Positions 37,624 through 49,964 of a DNA stretch of 64,000 bases are shown piece by piece. The notes beneath the pieces were generated by a model. It worked only from the letters and a program-made list of their open reading frames with translations, made no database searches and was not told the DNA's origin. Source of the stretch: Clusia tigrina (taxonomy: Eukaryota > Arthropoda > Insecta > Diptera > Clusiidae); NCBI GenBank assembly GCA_920105625.2, contig OV050031.1, positions 95,795,676 to 95,859,675 on the forward strand. Direction: 5' to 3'. Numbering within the stretch: the first letter of the stretch is position 1; every line of letters starts with the position of its first letter. The position numbers and the translations under genes are program-made.

Positions 37624-38995
37624 ACGGTACGTCCTACACCTATCAAAGTTTGCAACATATAAATGCTTGTAACTTTTTACTGGAGCGTCATAAAACCTTG
37701 AAATTTTGTAGCAATAAAGTACTCGAGCCTCTTGTCAATTTAAGCTATCGCTCAAAGCTATGCTACCCTTGAGTCCCAAATAAAACACTGATAAAACTTC
37801 AAATGGCCCTTACTTCTATACGGTACGTCCTACACCTATCAAAGTTTGCAACATACAAATGCTTGTAACTTTTTACTGGAGCGTCATAAAACCTTGAAAT
37901 TTAGTATCAATAAAGTACTCGAGCCGCTTGTCAATTTAAGCTATCGCTCAAAGCTATGCTACCCTTAAGTCCCAAATAAAACACTGATAAAACTTCAAAT
38001 GGCCCTAACTTCTATACGGTACGTCCTACACCTATCAAAGTTTGCAACATACAAATGCTTGTAACTTTTTACTGGAGCGTCATAAAACCTTGAAATTTTG
38101 TAACAATAAAGTACTCGAGCCCCTTGTCAATTTAAGCTATCGCTCAAAGCTATGCTACCCTTGAGTCCCAAATAAAACACTGATAAAACTTCAAATGGCC
38201 CTAACTTCTATACGGTACGTCCTCCACCTATCAAAGTTTGCAACATACAAATGCTTGTAACTTTTTTCTGGAGCGTCATAAAACCTTGAAATTTTGTAAC
38301 AATAAAGCACTCGAGCCTCTTGTCAATTTAAGCTATCGCTCAAAGCTATGCTACCCTTGAGTCCCAAATCAATCACTGATAAAAATTCAAATGGCCGTAA
38401 CTTCTATACGGTACGTCCTACACCTATCAAAGTTTGCAACATACAAATGCTTGTAACTTTTTACTGGAGCGTCATAAAACCTTGAAATTTTGTAACAATA
38501 AAGCACTCGAGCCGCTTGTCAATTTAAGCTATCGCTCAAAGCTATGCTACCCTTGAGTCCCAAATCAATCACTGATAAAACTTCAAATGGCCCTAACTTC
38601 TATACGGTACGTCCTACACCTATCAAAGTTTGCAACATACAAATGTTTGTAACTTTTTACTGGAGCGTCATAAAACCTTGAAATTTTGTAACAATAAACC
38701 ACTCGAGCCGCTTGTCAATTTAAGCTATCGCTCAAAGCTATGCTACCCTGGAATCCCAAATCAAACACTGATAAAACTTCAAATGGCCCTAACTTCTGTA
38801 CGGTACGTCCTACACCTATCAAAGTTTGCAACATACAAATGCTTGTAACTTTTTACTGGAGCGTCATAAAACCTTGAAATTTTGTAACAATAAAGTACTC
38901 GAGCCTCTTGTCAATTTAAGCTATCGCTCAAAGCTATGCTACCCTTGAGTCCCAAATCAATCACTGATAAAACTTCAAATGGCCCTAACTTCTAG
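37624..38995 (+). repeat. Nested 7-monomer unit, copy 1 (1372 bp)
   Basis: Carries 'gtagcaat', 'cccttac', 'gagcccc', 'cctccacc', 'ttttttctgg', 'aaaaattc' and 'aaatgtttg/aaaccactcg' in order. All repeat 1372 bp later. The unit also exists once in HOR copy 1 at 34096-35467. Confidence 0.85.
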
Positions 38996-40367
38996 ACGGT
39001 ACGTCCTACACCTATCAAAGTTTGCAACATATAAATGCTTGTAACTTTTTACTGGAGCGTCATAAAACCTTGAAATTTTGTAGCAATAAAGTACTCGAGC
39101 CTCTTGTCAATTTAAGCTATCGCTCAAAGCTATGCTACCCTTGAGTCCCAAATAAAACACTGATAAAACTTCAAATGGCCCTTACTTCTATACGGTACGT
39201 CCTACACCTATCAAAGTTTGCAACATACAAATGCTTGTAACTTTTTACTGGAGCGTCATAAAACCTTGAAATTTAGTATCAATAAAGTACTCGAGCCGCT
39301 TGTCAATTTAAGCTATCGCTCAAAGCTATGCTACCCTTAAGTCCCAAATAAAACACTGATAAAACTTCAAATGGCCCTAACTTCTATACGGTACGTCCTA
39401 CACCTATCAAAGTTTGCAACATACAAATGCTTGTAACTTTTTACTGGAGCGTCATAAAACCTTGAAATTTTGTAACAATAAAGTACTCGAGCCCCTTGTC
39501 AATTTAAGCTATCGCTCAAAGCTATGCTACCCTTGAGTCCCAAATAAAACACTGATAAAACTTCAAATGGCCCTAACTTCTATACGGTACGTCCTCCACC
39601 TATCAAAGTTTGCAACATACAAATGCTTGTAACTTTTTTCTGGAGCGTCATAAAACCTTGAAATTTTGTAACAATAAAGCACTCGAGCCTCTTGTCAATT
39701 TAAGCTATCGCTCAAAGCTATGCTACCCTTGAGTCCCAAATCAATCACTGATAAAAATTCAAATGGCCGTAACTTCTATACGGTACGTCCTACACCTATC
39801 AAAGTTTGCAACATACAAATGCTTGTAACTTTTTACTGGAGCGTCATAAAACCTTGAAATTTTGTAACAATAAAGCACTCGAGCCGCTTGTCAATTTAAG
39901 CTATCGCTCAAAGCTATGCTACCCTTGAGTCCCAAATCAATCACTGATAAAACTTCAAATGGCCCTAACTTCTATACGGTACGTCCTACACCTATCAAAG
40001 TTTGCAACATACAAATGTTTGTAACTTTTTACTGGAGCGTCATAAAACCTTGAAATTTTGTAACAATAAACCACTCGAGCCGCTTGTCAATTTAAGCTAT
40101 CGCTCAAAGCTATGCTACCCTGGAATCCCAAATCAAACACTGATAAAACTTCAAATGGCCCTAACTTCTGTACGGTACGTCCTACACCTATCAAAGTTTG
40201 CAACATACAAATGCTTGTAACTTTTTACTGGAGCGTCATAAAACCTTGAAATTTTGTAACAATAAAGTACTCGAGCCTCTTGTCAATTTAAGCTATCGCT
40301 CAAAGCTATGCTACCCTTGAGTCCCAAATCAATCACTGATAAAACTTCAAATGGCCCTAACTTCTAG
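38996..40367 (+). repeat. Nested 7-monomer unit, copy 2 (1372 bp)
   Basis: Near-identical tandem copy of 37624-38995. The private change 'ctagacgg' occurs at the right ends of both nested copies (about 38994 and 40366) but not in HOR copy 1. It therefore arose before the nested duplication and after the 18-monomer duplication, which gives a clear relative order of events. Confidence 0.85.
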
Positions 40368-41739
40368 ACGGTACGTCCTACACCTATCAAAGTTTGCAAC
40401 ATACAAATGCTTGTAACTTTTTACTGGAGCGTCATAAAACCTTGAAATTTTGTAACAATAAAGTACTCGAGCCTCTTGTCAATTTAAGCTATTGCTCAAA
40501 GCTATGCTACCCTTGAATCCCAAATAAAACACTGATAAAACTTCAAATGGCCCTAACTTCTATACGGTACGTCCTACACCTATCAAAGTTTGCAACATAC
40601 AAATGCTTGTAACTTTTTACTGGAGCGTCATAAAACCTTGAAATTTAGTATCAATAAAGTACTCGAGCCGCTTGTCAATTTAAGCTATCGCTCAAAGTTA
40701 TGCTACCCTTAAGTCCTAAATCAAACACTGATAAAACTTCAAATGGCCCTAACTTCTATACGGCACATCCTACACCTATCAAAGTTTGCAACATATAAAT
40801 GCTTGTAACTTTTTACTGGAGCGTCATAAAACCTTGAAATTTTGTAACAATAAAGTACTCGAGCCTCTTGTCAATTTAAGCTATCGCTCAAAGCTATGCT
40901 ACCCTTGAGTCCCAAATAAAACACTGATAAAACTTCAAATGGCCCTAACTTCTATACGGTACGTCCTACACCTATCAAAGTTTGCAACATACAAATGCTT
41001 GTAACTTTTTACTGGAGCGTCATAAAACCTTGAAATTTAGTATCAATAAAGTACTCGAGCCGCTTGTCAATTTAAGCTATCGCTCAAAGCTATGCTACCC
41101 TTAAGTCCTAAATCAAACACTGATAAAACTTCAAATGGCCCCAACTTCTATACGGTACGTCCTACACCTATCAAAGTTTGCAACATACAAATGCTTGTAA
41201 CTTTTTACTGGAGCGTCATAAAACCTGGAAATTTTGTAACAATAAAGTTCTCGAGCCTCTTGTCAATGTAAGCTATCGCTCAAAGCTATGCTACCCTTAA
41301 GTCCTAAATCAAACACTGATAAAACTTCAAATGGCCCTAACTTCTATACGGTACGTCCTACACCTATCAAAGTTTGCAACATATAAATGCTTGTAACTTT
41401 TTACTGGAGCGTCATAAAACCTTGAAATTTTGTAACAATAAAGCCCTCGAGCCTCTTGTCAATTTAAGCTATCGCTCAAAGATTTGCTACCCTTGAGTCC
41501 CAAATAAAACACTGATAAAACTTCAAATGGCCCTAAATTCTGTATGGTAAGTCCTACACCTATCAAAGTTTGCAACATACAAATGCTTGTAACTTTTTAC
41601 TGGAGCGTCATAAAACCTTGAAATTTAGTATCAAGAAAGTACTCGAGCCGCTTGTCAATTTAAGCTATCGCTCAAAGCTATGCTACCCTTAAGTCCTAAA
41701 TCAAACACTGATAAAACTTCAAATGGCCCTAACTTCTAT

Positions 41740-42523
41740 ACGGTACGTCCTACACCTATCAAAGTTTGCAACATATAAATGCTTGTAACTTTTTACTGGA
41801 GCGTCATAAAACCTTGAAATTTTGTAACAATAAAGTACTCGAGCCTCTTGTCAATTTAAGCTATCGCTCAAAGCTATGCTACCCTTGAGTCCCAAATAAA
41901 ACACTGATAAAACTTCAAATGGCCCTAATTTCTATACGGTACGTCCTACACCTATCAAAGTTTGCAACATACAAATGCTTGTAACTTTTTACTGGAGCGT
42001 CATAAAACCTTGAAATTTTGTAACAATAAAGTACTCGAGCCTCTTGTCAATTTAAGCTATTGCTCAAAGCTATGCTACCCTTGAATCCCAAATAAAACAC
42101 TGATAAAACTTCAAGTGGCCCTAACTTCTATACGGTACGTCCTACACCTATCAAAGTTTGCAACATACAAATGCTTGTAACTTTTTACTGGAGCGTCATA
42201 AAACCTTGAAATTTAGTATCAATAAAGTACTCGAGCCGCTTGTCAATTTAAGCTATCGCTCAAAGCTATGCTACCCTTAAGTCCTAAATCAAACACTGAT
42301 AAAACTTCAAATGGCCCCAACTTCTATACGGTACGTCCTACACCTATCAAAGTTTGCAACATACAAATGCTTGTAACTTTTTACTGGAGCGTCATAAAAC
42401 CTGGAAATTTTGTAACAATAAAGTTCTCGAGCCTCTTGTCAATGTAAGCTATCGCTCAAAGCTATGCTACCCTTAAGTCCTAAATCAAACACTGATAAAA
42501 CTTCAAATGGCCCTAACTTCTAT
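41740..42523 (+). repeat. Four monomers repeating part of the 18-monomer unit
   Basis: The monomers at 42132 and 42328 carry 'ccccaac', then 'cctggaaattttg' with 'aagttctcgag' and 'caatgtaagc'. This repeats 40956-41347 at a 6-monomer (1176 bp) shift. 'caagtggcc' near 42113 is private. Confidence 0.65.
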
Positions 42524-45266
42524 ACGGTACGTCCTACACCTATCAAAGTTTGCAACATACAAATGCTTGTAACTTTTTACTGGAGCGTCATAAAGCCTTG
42601 AAATTTTGTAACAATAAAGCACTCGAGCAGCTTGTCAATTTAAGCTATCGCTCAAAGCTATGCTACCCTGGAATCCCAAATCGAACACTGAAAAAACTTC
42701 AAATGGCCCTAACTTCTGTACGGTACGTCCTACACCTATCAAAGTTTGCAACATACAAAGGCTTGTAACTTTTTACTGGAGCGTCATAAAACCTTGAAAT
42801 TTTTTAACAATAAAGTACTCGAGCCTCTTGTCAATTTAAGCTATTGCTCAAAGTTATGCTACCTTTAAGTCCCAAATCAAACTCTGATAAAACTTCAAAT
42901 GGCCCTAACTTCTGTACGGTACGTCCTACACCTATCAAAGTTTGCAACATACAAATGCTTGTAACGTTTTACTGGAGCGTCATAAAACCTTGAAATTTTG
43001 TAACAATAAAGTACTCGAGCCTCTTGTCAATTTAAGCTATCGCTCAAAGCTATGCTACCCTTAAGTCCCAAATCTAACACTGCAAAACTTCAAATGGCCC
43101 TAACTTCTATACGGTACGTCCTACACCTATCAAAGTTTGCAACATATAAATGCTTGTAACTTTTTACTGGAGCGTCATAAAACCTTGAAATTTTGTAACA
43201 ATAAAGCACTCGAGCCTCTTGTCAATTTAAGCTATCGCTCAAAGCTATGCTACCCTTGAGTCCCAAATCAATCACTGATAAAACTTCAGATGGCCCTAAC
43301 TTCTATATGGTACGTCCTACACCTATCAAAGTTTGCAACATATAAATGCTTGTAACTTTTTACTGGAGCGTCATAAAACCTTGAAATTTTGTAACAATAA
43401 AGCACTCGAGCCTCTTGTCAATTTAAGCTATCGCTCAAAGCTATGCTACCCTTAAATCCCAAATAAAACACTGATGAAACTTCAAATGGCCCTAACTTCT
43501 ATACGGTACGTCCTACACCTATCAAAGTTTGCAACATACAAATGCTTGTAACTTTTTACTGGAGCGTCATAAAAGCTTGAAATTTTGTAACAATAAAGTA
43601 CTCGAGCATCTTGTCAGTTTAAGCTATCGCTCAAAGCTATGCTACCCTTGAGTCCCAAATAAAACACTGATAAAACTTCAAATGGCCCTAACTTCTATAC
43701 GGTACGTCCTACACCTATCAAAGTTTGCAACATACAAATGCTTGTAACTTTTTACTGGAGAGTAATAAAACCTTGAAATTTTGTAACAATAAAGCACTCG
43801 AGCCTCTTGTCAATTTAAGCTATCGCTCAAAGCTATGCTACCCTTGAGTCCCAAATCAATCACTGATAAAACTTCAAATGGCCCTAACTTCTATACGGTA
43901 CGTCCTACACCTATCAAAGTTTGCAACATACAAATGCTTGTAACTTTTTACTGGAGCGTCATAAAACCTTGAAATTTTGGAACAATAAAGTACTCGAGCC
44001 TCTTGTCAATTTAAGCTATTGCTCAAAGCTATGCTACCCTTGAATCCCAAATAAAACACTGATAAAACTTCAAATGGCCCTAACTTCTATACGGTACGTC
44101 CTACACCTATCAAAGTTTGCAACATACAAATGCTTGTAACTTTTTACTGGAGCGTCATAAAACCTTGAAATTTTGTATCAATGAAGTACTCGAGCCGCTT
44201 GTCAATTTAAGCTATCGCTCAAAGCTATGCTACTCTTAAGTCCTAAATCAAACACTGATAAAACTTCAAATGGCCCTAACTTCTATACGGTACGTCCTAC
44301 ACCTATCAAAGTTTGCAACATATAAATGCTTGTAACTTTTTACTGGAGCGTCATAAAACCTTGAAATTTTGTAACAATAAAATACTCGAGCCTCTTGTCA
44401 ATTTAAGCTATCGCTCAAAGCTTTGCTACCCTTGAGTCCCAAATAAAACACTGATAAAACTTCAAATGGCCCTAACTTCTATACGGTACGTCCTACACCT
44501 ATCAAAGTTTGCAACATACAAATGCTTGTCACTTTTTACTGGAGCGTCATAAAACCATGAAATTTTGTAACAATAAAGTACTCGAGCCTCTTGTCAATTT
44601 AAGCTATCGCTCAAAGCTATGCTACCCTTGAGTCCCAAATAAAACACTGATAAAACTTCAAATGGCCCTAACTTCTATACGGTACGTCCTACACCTATCA
44701 AAGTTTGCAACATACAAATGTTTGTAACTTTTTACTGGAGCGTCATAAAACTTTGAAATTTTGTAACAATAAAGCACACGAGCCTCTTGTCAATTTAAGC
44801 TATTGCTCAAAGTTATGCTACCCTTAAGTCCCAAATCAAACTCTGATAAAACTTCAAATGGCCCTAACTTCTGTACGGTACGTCCTACACCTATCAAAGT
44901 TTGCAACATATAAATGCTTGTAACTTTTTACTGGAGCGTCATAAAACCTTGAAATTTTGTAACAATAAAGTACTCGAGCCGCTTGTCAATTTAAGCTATC
45001 GCTCAAAGCTATGCTACCCTTAAGTCCTAAATCAAACACTGATAAAACTTCAAATGGCCCTAACTTCTGTACGGTACGTCCTAAACCTATCAAAGTTTGC
45101 AACATACAAATGCTTGTAACTTTTTACTGGAGAGTAATAAAACCTTGAAATTTTGTAACAATAAAGCACTCGAGTCTCTTGTCAATTTAAGCTATTGCTC
45201 AAAGCTATGCTACCCTTGAATCCCAAATAAAACACTGATAAAACTTCAAATGGCCCTAACTTCTAT
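42524..45266 (+). repeat. 14-monomer segment shared with 58191-61129
   Basis: Order: 'ctggaatc' monomer; B with 'ctacctttaag'; 'aaatctaac' type; 'cttcagatgg'; 'tatatgg'; 'cttaaatccc'; 'gagagtaat'; B; 'tgtatcaat'; B; 'gtcacttttt' with 'ccatgaaat'; 'aaactttg'; 'gagccgc'; 'cctaaacc'. The same series starts again at 58191, where one extra monomer (60151-60346) lies in the middle. Private variants here include 'gagcagc', 'cgaacactgaaaaaac' and 'gcacacgag'. Confidence 0.75.
42916..43110 (+). repeat. 195-bp monomer (1-bp net deletion)
   Basis: 'aacactgcaaaactt' near 43077 replaces 'aacactgataaaactt', a net loss of one base. Related cassette monomers at 47613, 50161, 53879 and 58583 keep the full sequence, so the deletion is private to this copy. 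Confidence 0.85.
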
Positions 45267-46050
45267 ACGGTACGTCGTACACCTATCAAAGTTTGCAACA
45301 TACAAATGCTTGTAACTTTTTACTGGAGCGTCAAAAAACCTTGAAATTTTGTAACAATAAAGTCCTCGAGCCTCTTGTCAATTTAAGCTATTGCTCAAAG
45401 CTATGCTACCCTTGAATCCCAAATAAAACACTGATAAAACTTCAAATGGCCCTAACTTCTATACGGTACGTCCTACACCTATCAAAGTTTGCAACATACA
45501 AATGCTTGTAACTTTTTACTGGAGTGTCATAAAACCTTGAAATTTAGTATCAATAAAGTACTCGAGCCGCTTGTCAATTTAAGCTATCGCTCAAAGCTAT
45601 GCTACCCTTAAGTCCTAAATCAAACACTGATAAAACTTCAAATGGCCCTAACTTCTATACGGTACGTCCTACACCTATCAAAGTTTCCAACATATAAATG
45701 CTTGTAACTTTTTACTGGAGCGTCATAAAACCTTGAAACTTTGTAACAATAAAGTACTCGAGCCTCTTGTCAATTTAAGCTATTGCTCAAAGCTATGCTA
45801 CCCTTGAATCCCAAATAAAACACTGATAAAACTTCAAATGGCCCTAACTTCTATACAGTACGTCCTACACCTATCAAAGTTTGCAACATACAAATGCTTG
45901 TAACTTTTTACTGGAGCGTCATAAAACCTTGAAATTTAGTATCAATAAAGTACTCGAGCCGCTTGTCAATTTAAGCTATCGCTCAAAGCTATGCTACCCT
46001 TAAGTCCTAAATCAAACACTGATAAAACTTCAAATGGCCCTAACTTCTAT
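45267..46050 (+). repeat. Four linking monomers
   Basis: Class B and class A monomers with local variants: 'gtcgtacacc' (45276), 'aagtcctcgag' (45361), 'gagtgtcat' (about 45525), 'gtttccaac' (about 45684) and 'atacagtacg' (45855). Several of these markers are shared with 48201-49180 and 50749-51728, which indicates partial common ancestry, although the order is not identical. Confidence 0.6.
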
Positions 46051-48592
46051 ACGGTACGTCCTACACCTATCAAAGTTTGCAACATACAAATGCTTGTAAC
46101 TTTTTACTGGAGCGTCATAAAACCTTGAAATTTTGTAACAATAAAGTTCTCGAGCCTCTTGTCAATTTAAGCTATCGCTCAAAGCTATGCTACCCTTAAG
46201 TCCTAAATCAAACACTGATAAAACTTCAAATGGCCCTAACTTCTATACGGTACGTCCTACACCTATCAAAGTTTGCAACATATAAATGCTTGTAACTTTT
46301 TACTGGAGCGTCATAAAACCTTGAAATTTTGTAACAATAAAGTACTCGAGCCTCTTGTCAATTTAAGCTATCGCTCAAAGCTTTGCTACCCTTGAGTCCC
46401 AAATAAAACACTGATAAAACTTCAAATGGCCCTAAATTCTGTACGGTAAGTCCTACACCTATCAAAGTTTGCAACATACAAATGCTTGTAACTTTTTACT
46501 GGAGCGTCATAAAACCTTGAAATTTAGTATCAATAAAGTACTCGAGCCGCTTGTCAATTTAAGCTATCGCTCAAAGCTATGCTACCCTTAAGTCCTAAAT
46601 CAAGCACTGATAAAACTTCAAATGGCCCTAACTTCTATACGGTACGTCCTACATCTATCAAAGTTTGCAACATATAAATGCTTGTAACTTTTTACTGGAG
46701 CGTCATAAAACCTTGAAATTTTGTAACAATAAAGTACTCGAGCCTCTTGTCAATTTAAGCTATCGCTCAAAGCTTTGCTACCCTTGAGTCCCAAATAAAA
46801 CACTGATAAAACTTCAAATGGTCCTAAATTCTGTACGGTAAGTCCTACACCTATCAAAGTTTGCAACATACAAATGCTTGTAACTTTTTACTGGAGCGTC
46901 ATAAAACATTGAAATTTTGTAACAATAAAGCACTCGTTGTCAATTTAAGCTATCGCTCAAAGCTAAGCTACCCTCAAGTCCCAAATAAAACACTGATAAA
47001 ACTTCAAATGGCCCTAACTTCTATACGGTACGTCGTACACCTATCAAAGTTTGCAACATACAAATCCTTGTAACTTTTTACTGGAGAGTCATAAAACCTT
47101 GAAATTTTGTAACAATAAAGTACTCGAGCCTCTTGTCAATTTAAGCTATCGCTCAAAGCTATGCTACCCTTGACTCCCAAATAAAACACTGATAAAACTT
47201 CAAATGGCCCTAACTTCTACACGGTACGTCCTACACCTATCAAAGTTTGCAACAAACAAATGCTTGTAACTTTTTACTGGAGCGTCATAAAACCTTGAAA
47301 TTTTGTAACAATAAAGCACTCGAGCCGCTTGTCAATTTAAGCTATCGCTCAAAGCTATGCTACCCTGGAATCCCAAATCAAACACTGATAAAACTTCAAA
47401 TGGCTTTAACTTCTGTACGGTACGTCCTACACCTATCAAAGTTTGCAATATACAAATGCTTGTAACTTTTTACTGGAGCGTCATAAAACCTTGAAATTTT
47501 GTAACAATAAAGTACTCGAGCCTCTTGTCAATTTAAGCTATTGCTCAAGGTTATGCTACCTTTAAGTCCCAAATCAAACTCTGATAAAACTTCAAATGGC
47601 CCTAACTTCTGTACGGTACGTCCTACACCTATCAAAGTTTGCAACATACAAATGCTTGTAACTTTTTACTGGAGCGTCATAAAACCTTGAAATTTTGTAA
47701 CAATAAAGTACTCGAGCCTCTTGTCAATTTAAGCTATCGCTCAAAGCTATGCTACCCTTAAGTCCCAAATCTAACACTGATAAAACTTCAAATGGCCCTA
47801 ACTTCTATACGGTACGTCCTACACCTATCAAAGTTTGCAACATATAAATGCTTGTAACTTTTTACTGGAGCGTCATAAAACCTTGAAATTTTGTAACAAT
47901 AAAGCACTCGAGCCTCTTGTCAATTTAAGCTATCGCTCAAAGCTATGCTACCCTTGAGTCCCAAATCAATCACTGATAAAACTTCAGATGGCCCTAACTT
48001 CTATATGGTACGTGCTACACCTATCAAAGTTTGCAACATATAAATGCTTGTAACTTTTTACTGGAGCGTCATAAAACCTTGAAATTTTGTAACAATAAAG
48101 CACTCGAGCTTCTTGTCAATTTAAGCTATCGCTCAAAGCTATGCTACCCTTAAGTCGTAAATCAAACACTGATAAAACTTCAAATGGCCCTAACTTCTAT
48201 ACGGTACGTCCTACACCTATCAAAGTTTGCAACATACAAATGCTTGTAACCTTTTACTGGAGCGTCATAAAACCTTGAAATTTTGTAACAATAAAGTCCT
48301 CGAGCCTCTTGTCAATTTAAGCTATTGCTCAAAGCTATGCTACCCTTGAATCCCAAATAAAACACTGATAAAACTTCAAATGGCCCTAACTTCTATACGG
48401 TACGTCCTACACCTATCAAAGTTTGCAACATACAAATGCTTGTAACTTTTTACTGGAGCGTCATAAAACCTTGAAATTTAGTATCAATAAAGTACTCGAG
48501 CCGCTTGTCAATTTAAGCTATCGCTCAAAGCTATGCTACCCTTAAGTCCTAAATCAAACACTGATAAAACTTCAAATGGCCCTAACTTCTAT
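46051..48592 (+). repeat. 13-monomer segment shared with 52317-54858
   Basis: Contains the 190-bp monomer and its neighbours, with 'caagcactg', 'aaatggtcc', 'ggtaagtcc', 'caaatccttg', 'cttgactcc', 'ctacacgg', 'gcaacaaac', 'gctttaac' and 'gcaatatac'. These recur 6266 bp downstream (32 monomers minus 6 bp, because one more shortened monomer intervenes). Length is 2542 bp in both copies. Confidence 0.8.
46835..47024 (+). repeat. 190-bp monomer (6-bp deletion), copy 1
   Basis: 'cactcgttgtc' replaces 'cactcgag' plus a six-base longer spacer before 'ttgtc'. The deletion removes half of the XhoI site and the diagnostic 'gagccgc/gagcctc' site. The identical deletion at 53101 shows the two monomers are copies of one event. 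Confidence 0.9.
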
Positions 48593-49376
48593 ACGGTACG
48601 TCCTACACCTATCAAAGTTTCCAACATATAAATGCTTGTAACTTTTTACTGGAGCGCCATAAAACCTTGAAATTTTGTAACAATAAAGTACTCGAGCGTC
48701 TTGTCAATTTAAGCTATCGCTCAAAGCTATGCTACCCTTGAGTCCCAAATAAAACACTGATAAAACTTCAAATGGCCCTAACTTCTATACGGTACGTCCT
48801 ACACCTATCAAAGTTTGCAACATACAAATGCTTGTAACTTTTTACTGGAGCGTCATAAAACCTTGAAATTTTGTAACAATAAAGTACTCGAGCCTCTTGT
48901 CAATTTAAGCTATTGCTCAAAGCTATGCTACCCTTGAATCCCAAATAAAACACTGATAAAACTTCAAATGGCCCTAACTTCTATACAGTACGTCCTACAC
49001 CTATCAAAGTTTGCAACATACAAATGCTTGTAACTTTTTACTGGAGCGTCATAAAACCTTGAAATTTAGTATCAATAAAGTACTCGAGCCGCTTGTCAAT
49101 TTAAGCTATCGCTCAAAGCTATGCTACCCTTAAGTCCTAAATCAAACACTGATAAAACTTCAAATGGCCCTAACTTCTATACGGTACGTCCTACACCTAT
49201 CAAAGTTTGCAACATACAAATGCTTGTAACTTTTTACTGGAGCGTCATAAAACCTTGAAATTTTGTAACAATAAAGTTCTTGAGCCTCTTGTCAATGTAA
49301 GCTATCGCTCAAAGCTATGCTACCCTTAAGTCCTAAATGAAACACTGATAAAACTTCAAATGGCCCTAACTTCTAT
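47417..49376 (+). repeat. 10-monomer duplicated segment, copy 1
   Basis: Matches 49965-51924 at a shift of 2548 bp (13 monomers). Shared rare variants: 'ggtacgtgctac' (about 48012), 'gagcttcttg', 'aagtcctcgag', 'gtttccaac', 'gagcgccat', 'gagcgtcttg' and 'atacagtacg'. The copies are separated by three unrelated monomers, so this is a spaced rather than strictly tandem duplication. Confidence 0.8.
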
Positions 49377-49964
49377 ACGGTACGTCGTACACCTATCAAA
49401 GTTTGCAACAAACAAATGCTTGGAACTTTTTTCTGGAGCGTCATAAAACCTTGAAATTTTGTAACAATAAAGCACTCGAGCCTCTTGTCAATTTAAGCTA
49501 TCGCTCAAAGCTATGCTACCCTTGAGTCCCAAATCAATCACTGATAAAAATTCAAATGGCCGTAACTTCTATACGGTACGTCCTACACCTATCAAAGTTT
49601 GCAACATACAAATGCTTGTAACTTTTTACTGGAGCGTCATAAAACCTTGAAATTTTGTAACAATAAAGCACTAGAGCCGCTTGTCAATTTAAGCTATCGC
49701 TCAAAGCTATGCTACCCTTGAGTCCCAAATCAATCACTGATAAAACTTCAAATGGCCCTAACTTCTATACGGTACGTCCTACACCTATCAAAGTTTGCAA
49801 CATACAAATGTTTGTAACTTTTTACTGGAGCGTCATAAAACCTTGAAATTTTGTAACAATAAACCACTCGAGCCGCTTGTCAATTTAAGCTATCGCTCAA
49901 AGCTATGCTACCCTGGAATCCCAAATCAAACACTGATAAAACTTCAAATGGCTTTAACTTCTGT
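49377..49964 (+). repeat. Three-monomer insert from the 18-monomer family, chimeric ends
   Basis: From about 49430 the sequence carries 'ttttttctgg', 'aaaaattc' with 'gccgtaac', and then 'aaatgtttg' with 'aaaccactcg'. This is the signature of 34684-35271, 38212-38799 and 39584-40171. The left monomer begins with foreign markers ('gtcgtacacc', 'gcaacaaac'). The right monomer switches before 'gctttaac', which belongs to the surrounding 13-monomer family. Both breakpoints lie inside monomers. Confidence 0.7.

Larger units (their letters stand above)
36840..41739 (+). repeat. 18-monomer HOR, copy 2, enlarged to 25 monomers
   Basis: The first 11 monomers (36840-38995) match 33312-35467 at a shift of 3528 bp. 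The last seven (40368-41739) match 35468-36839 at a shift of 4900 bp. The difference of 1372 bp is a 7-monomer insertion at 38996-40367, a copy of the preceding seven monomers. Differences from copy 1 include 'gtctatataag' (36951), 'ctcgcgcc' (about 37528) and 'cggcacatcc' (40762). Confidence 0.85.
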
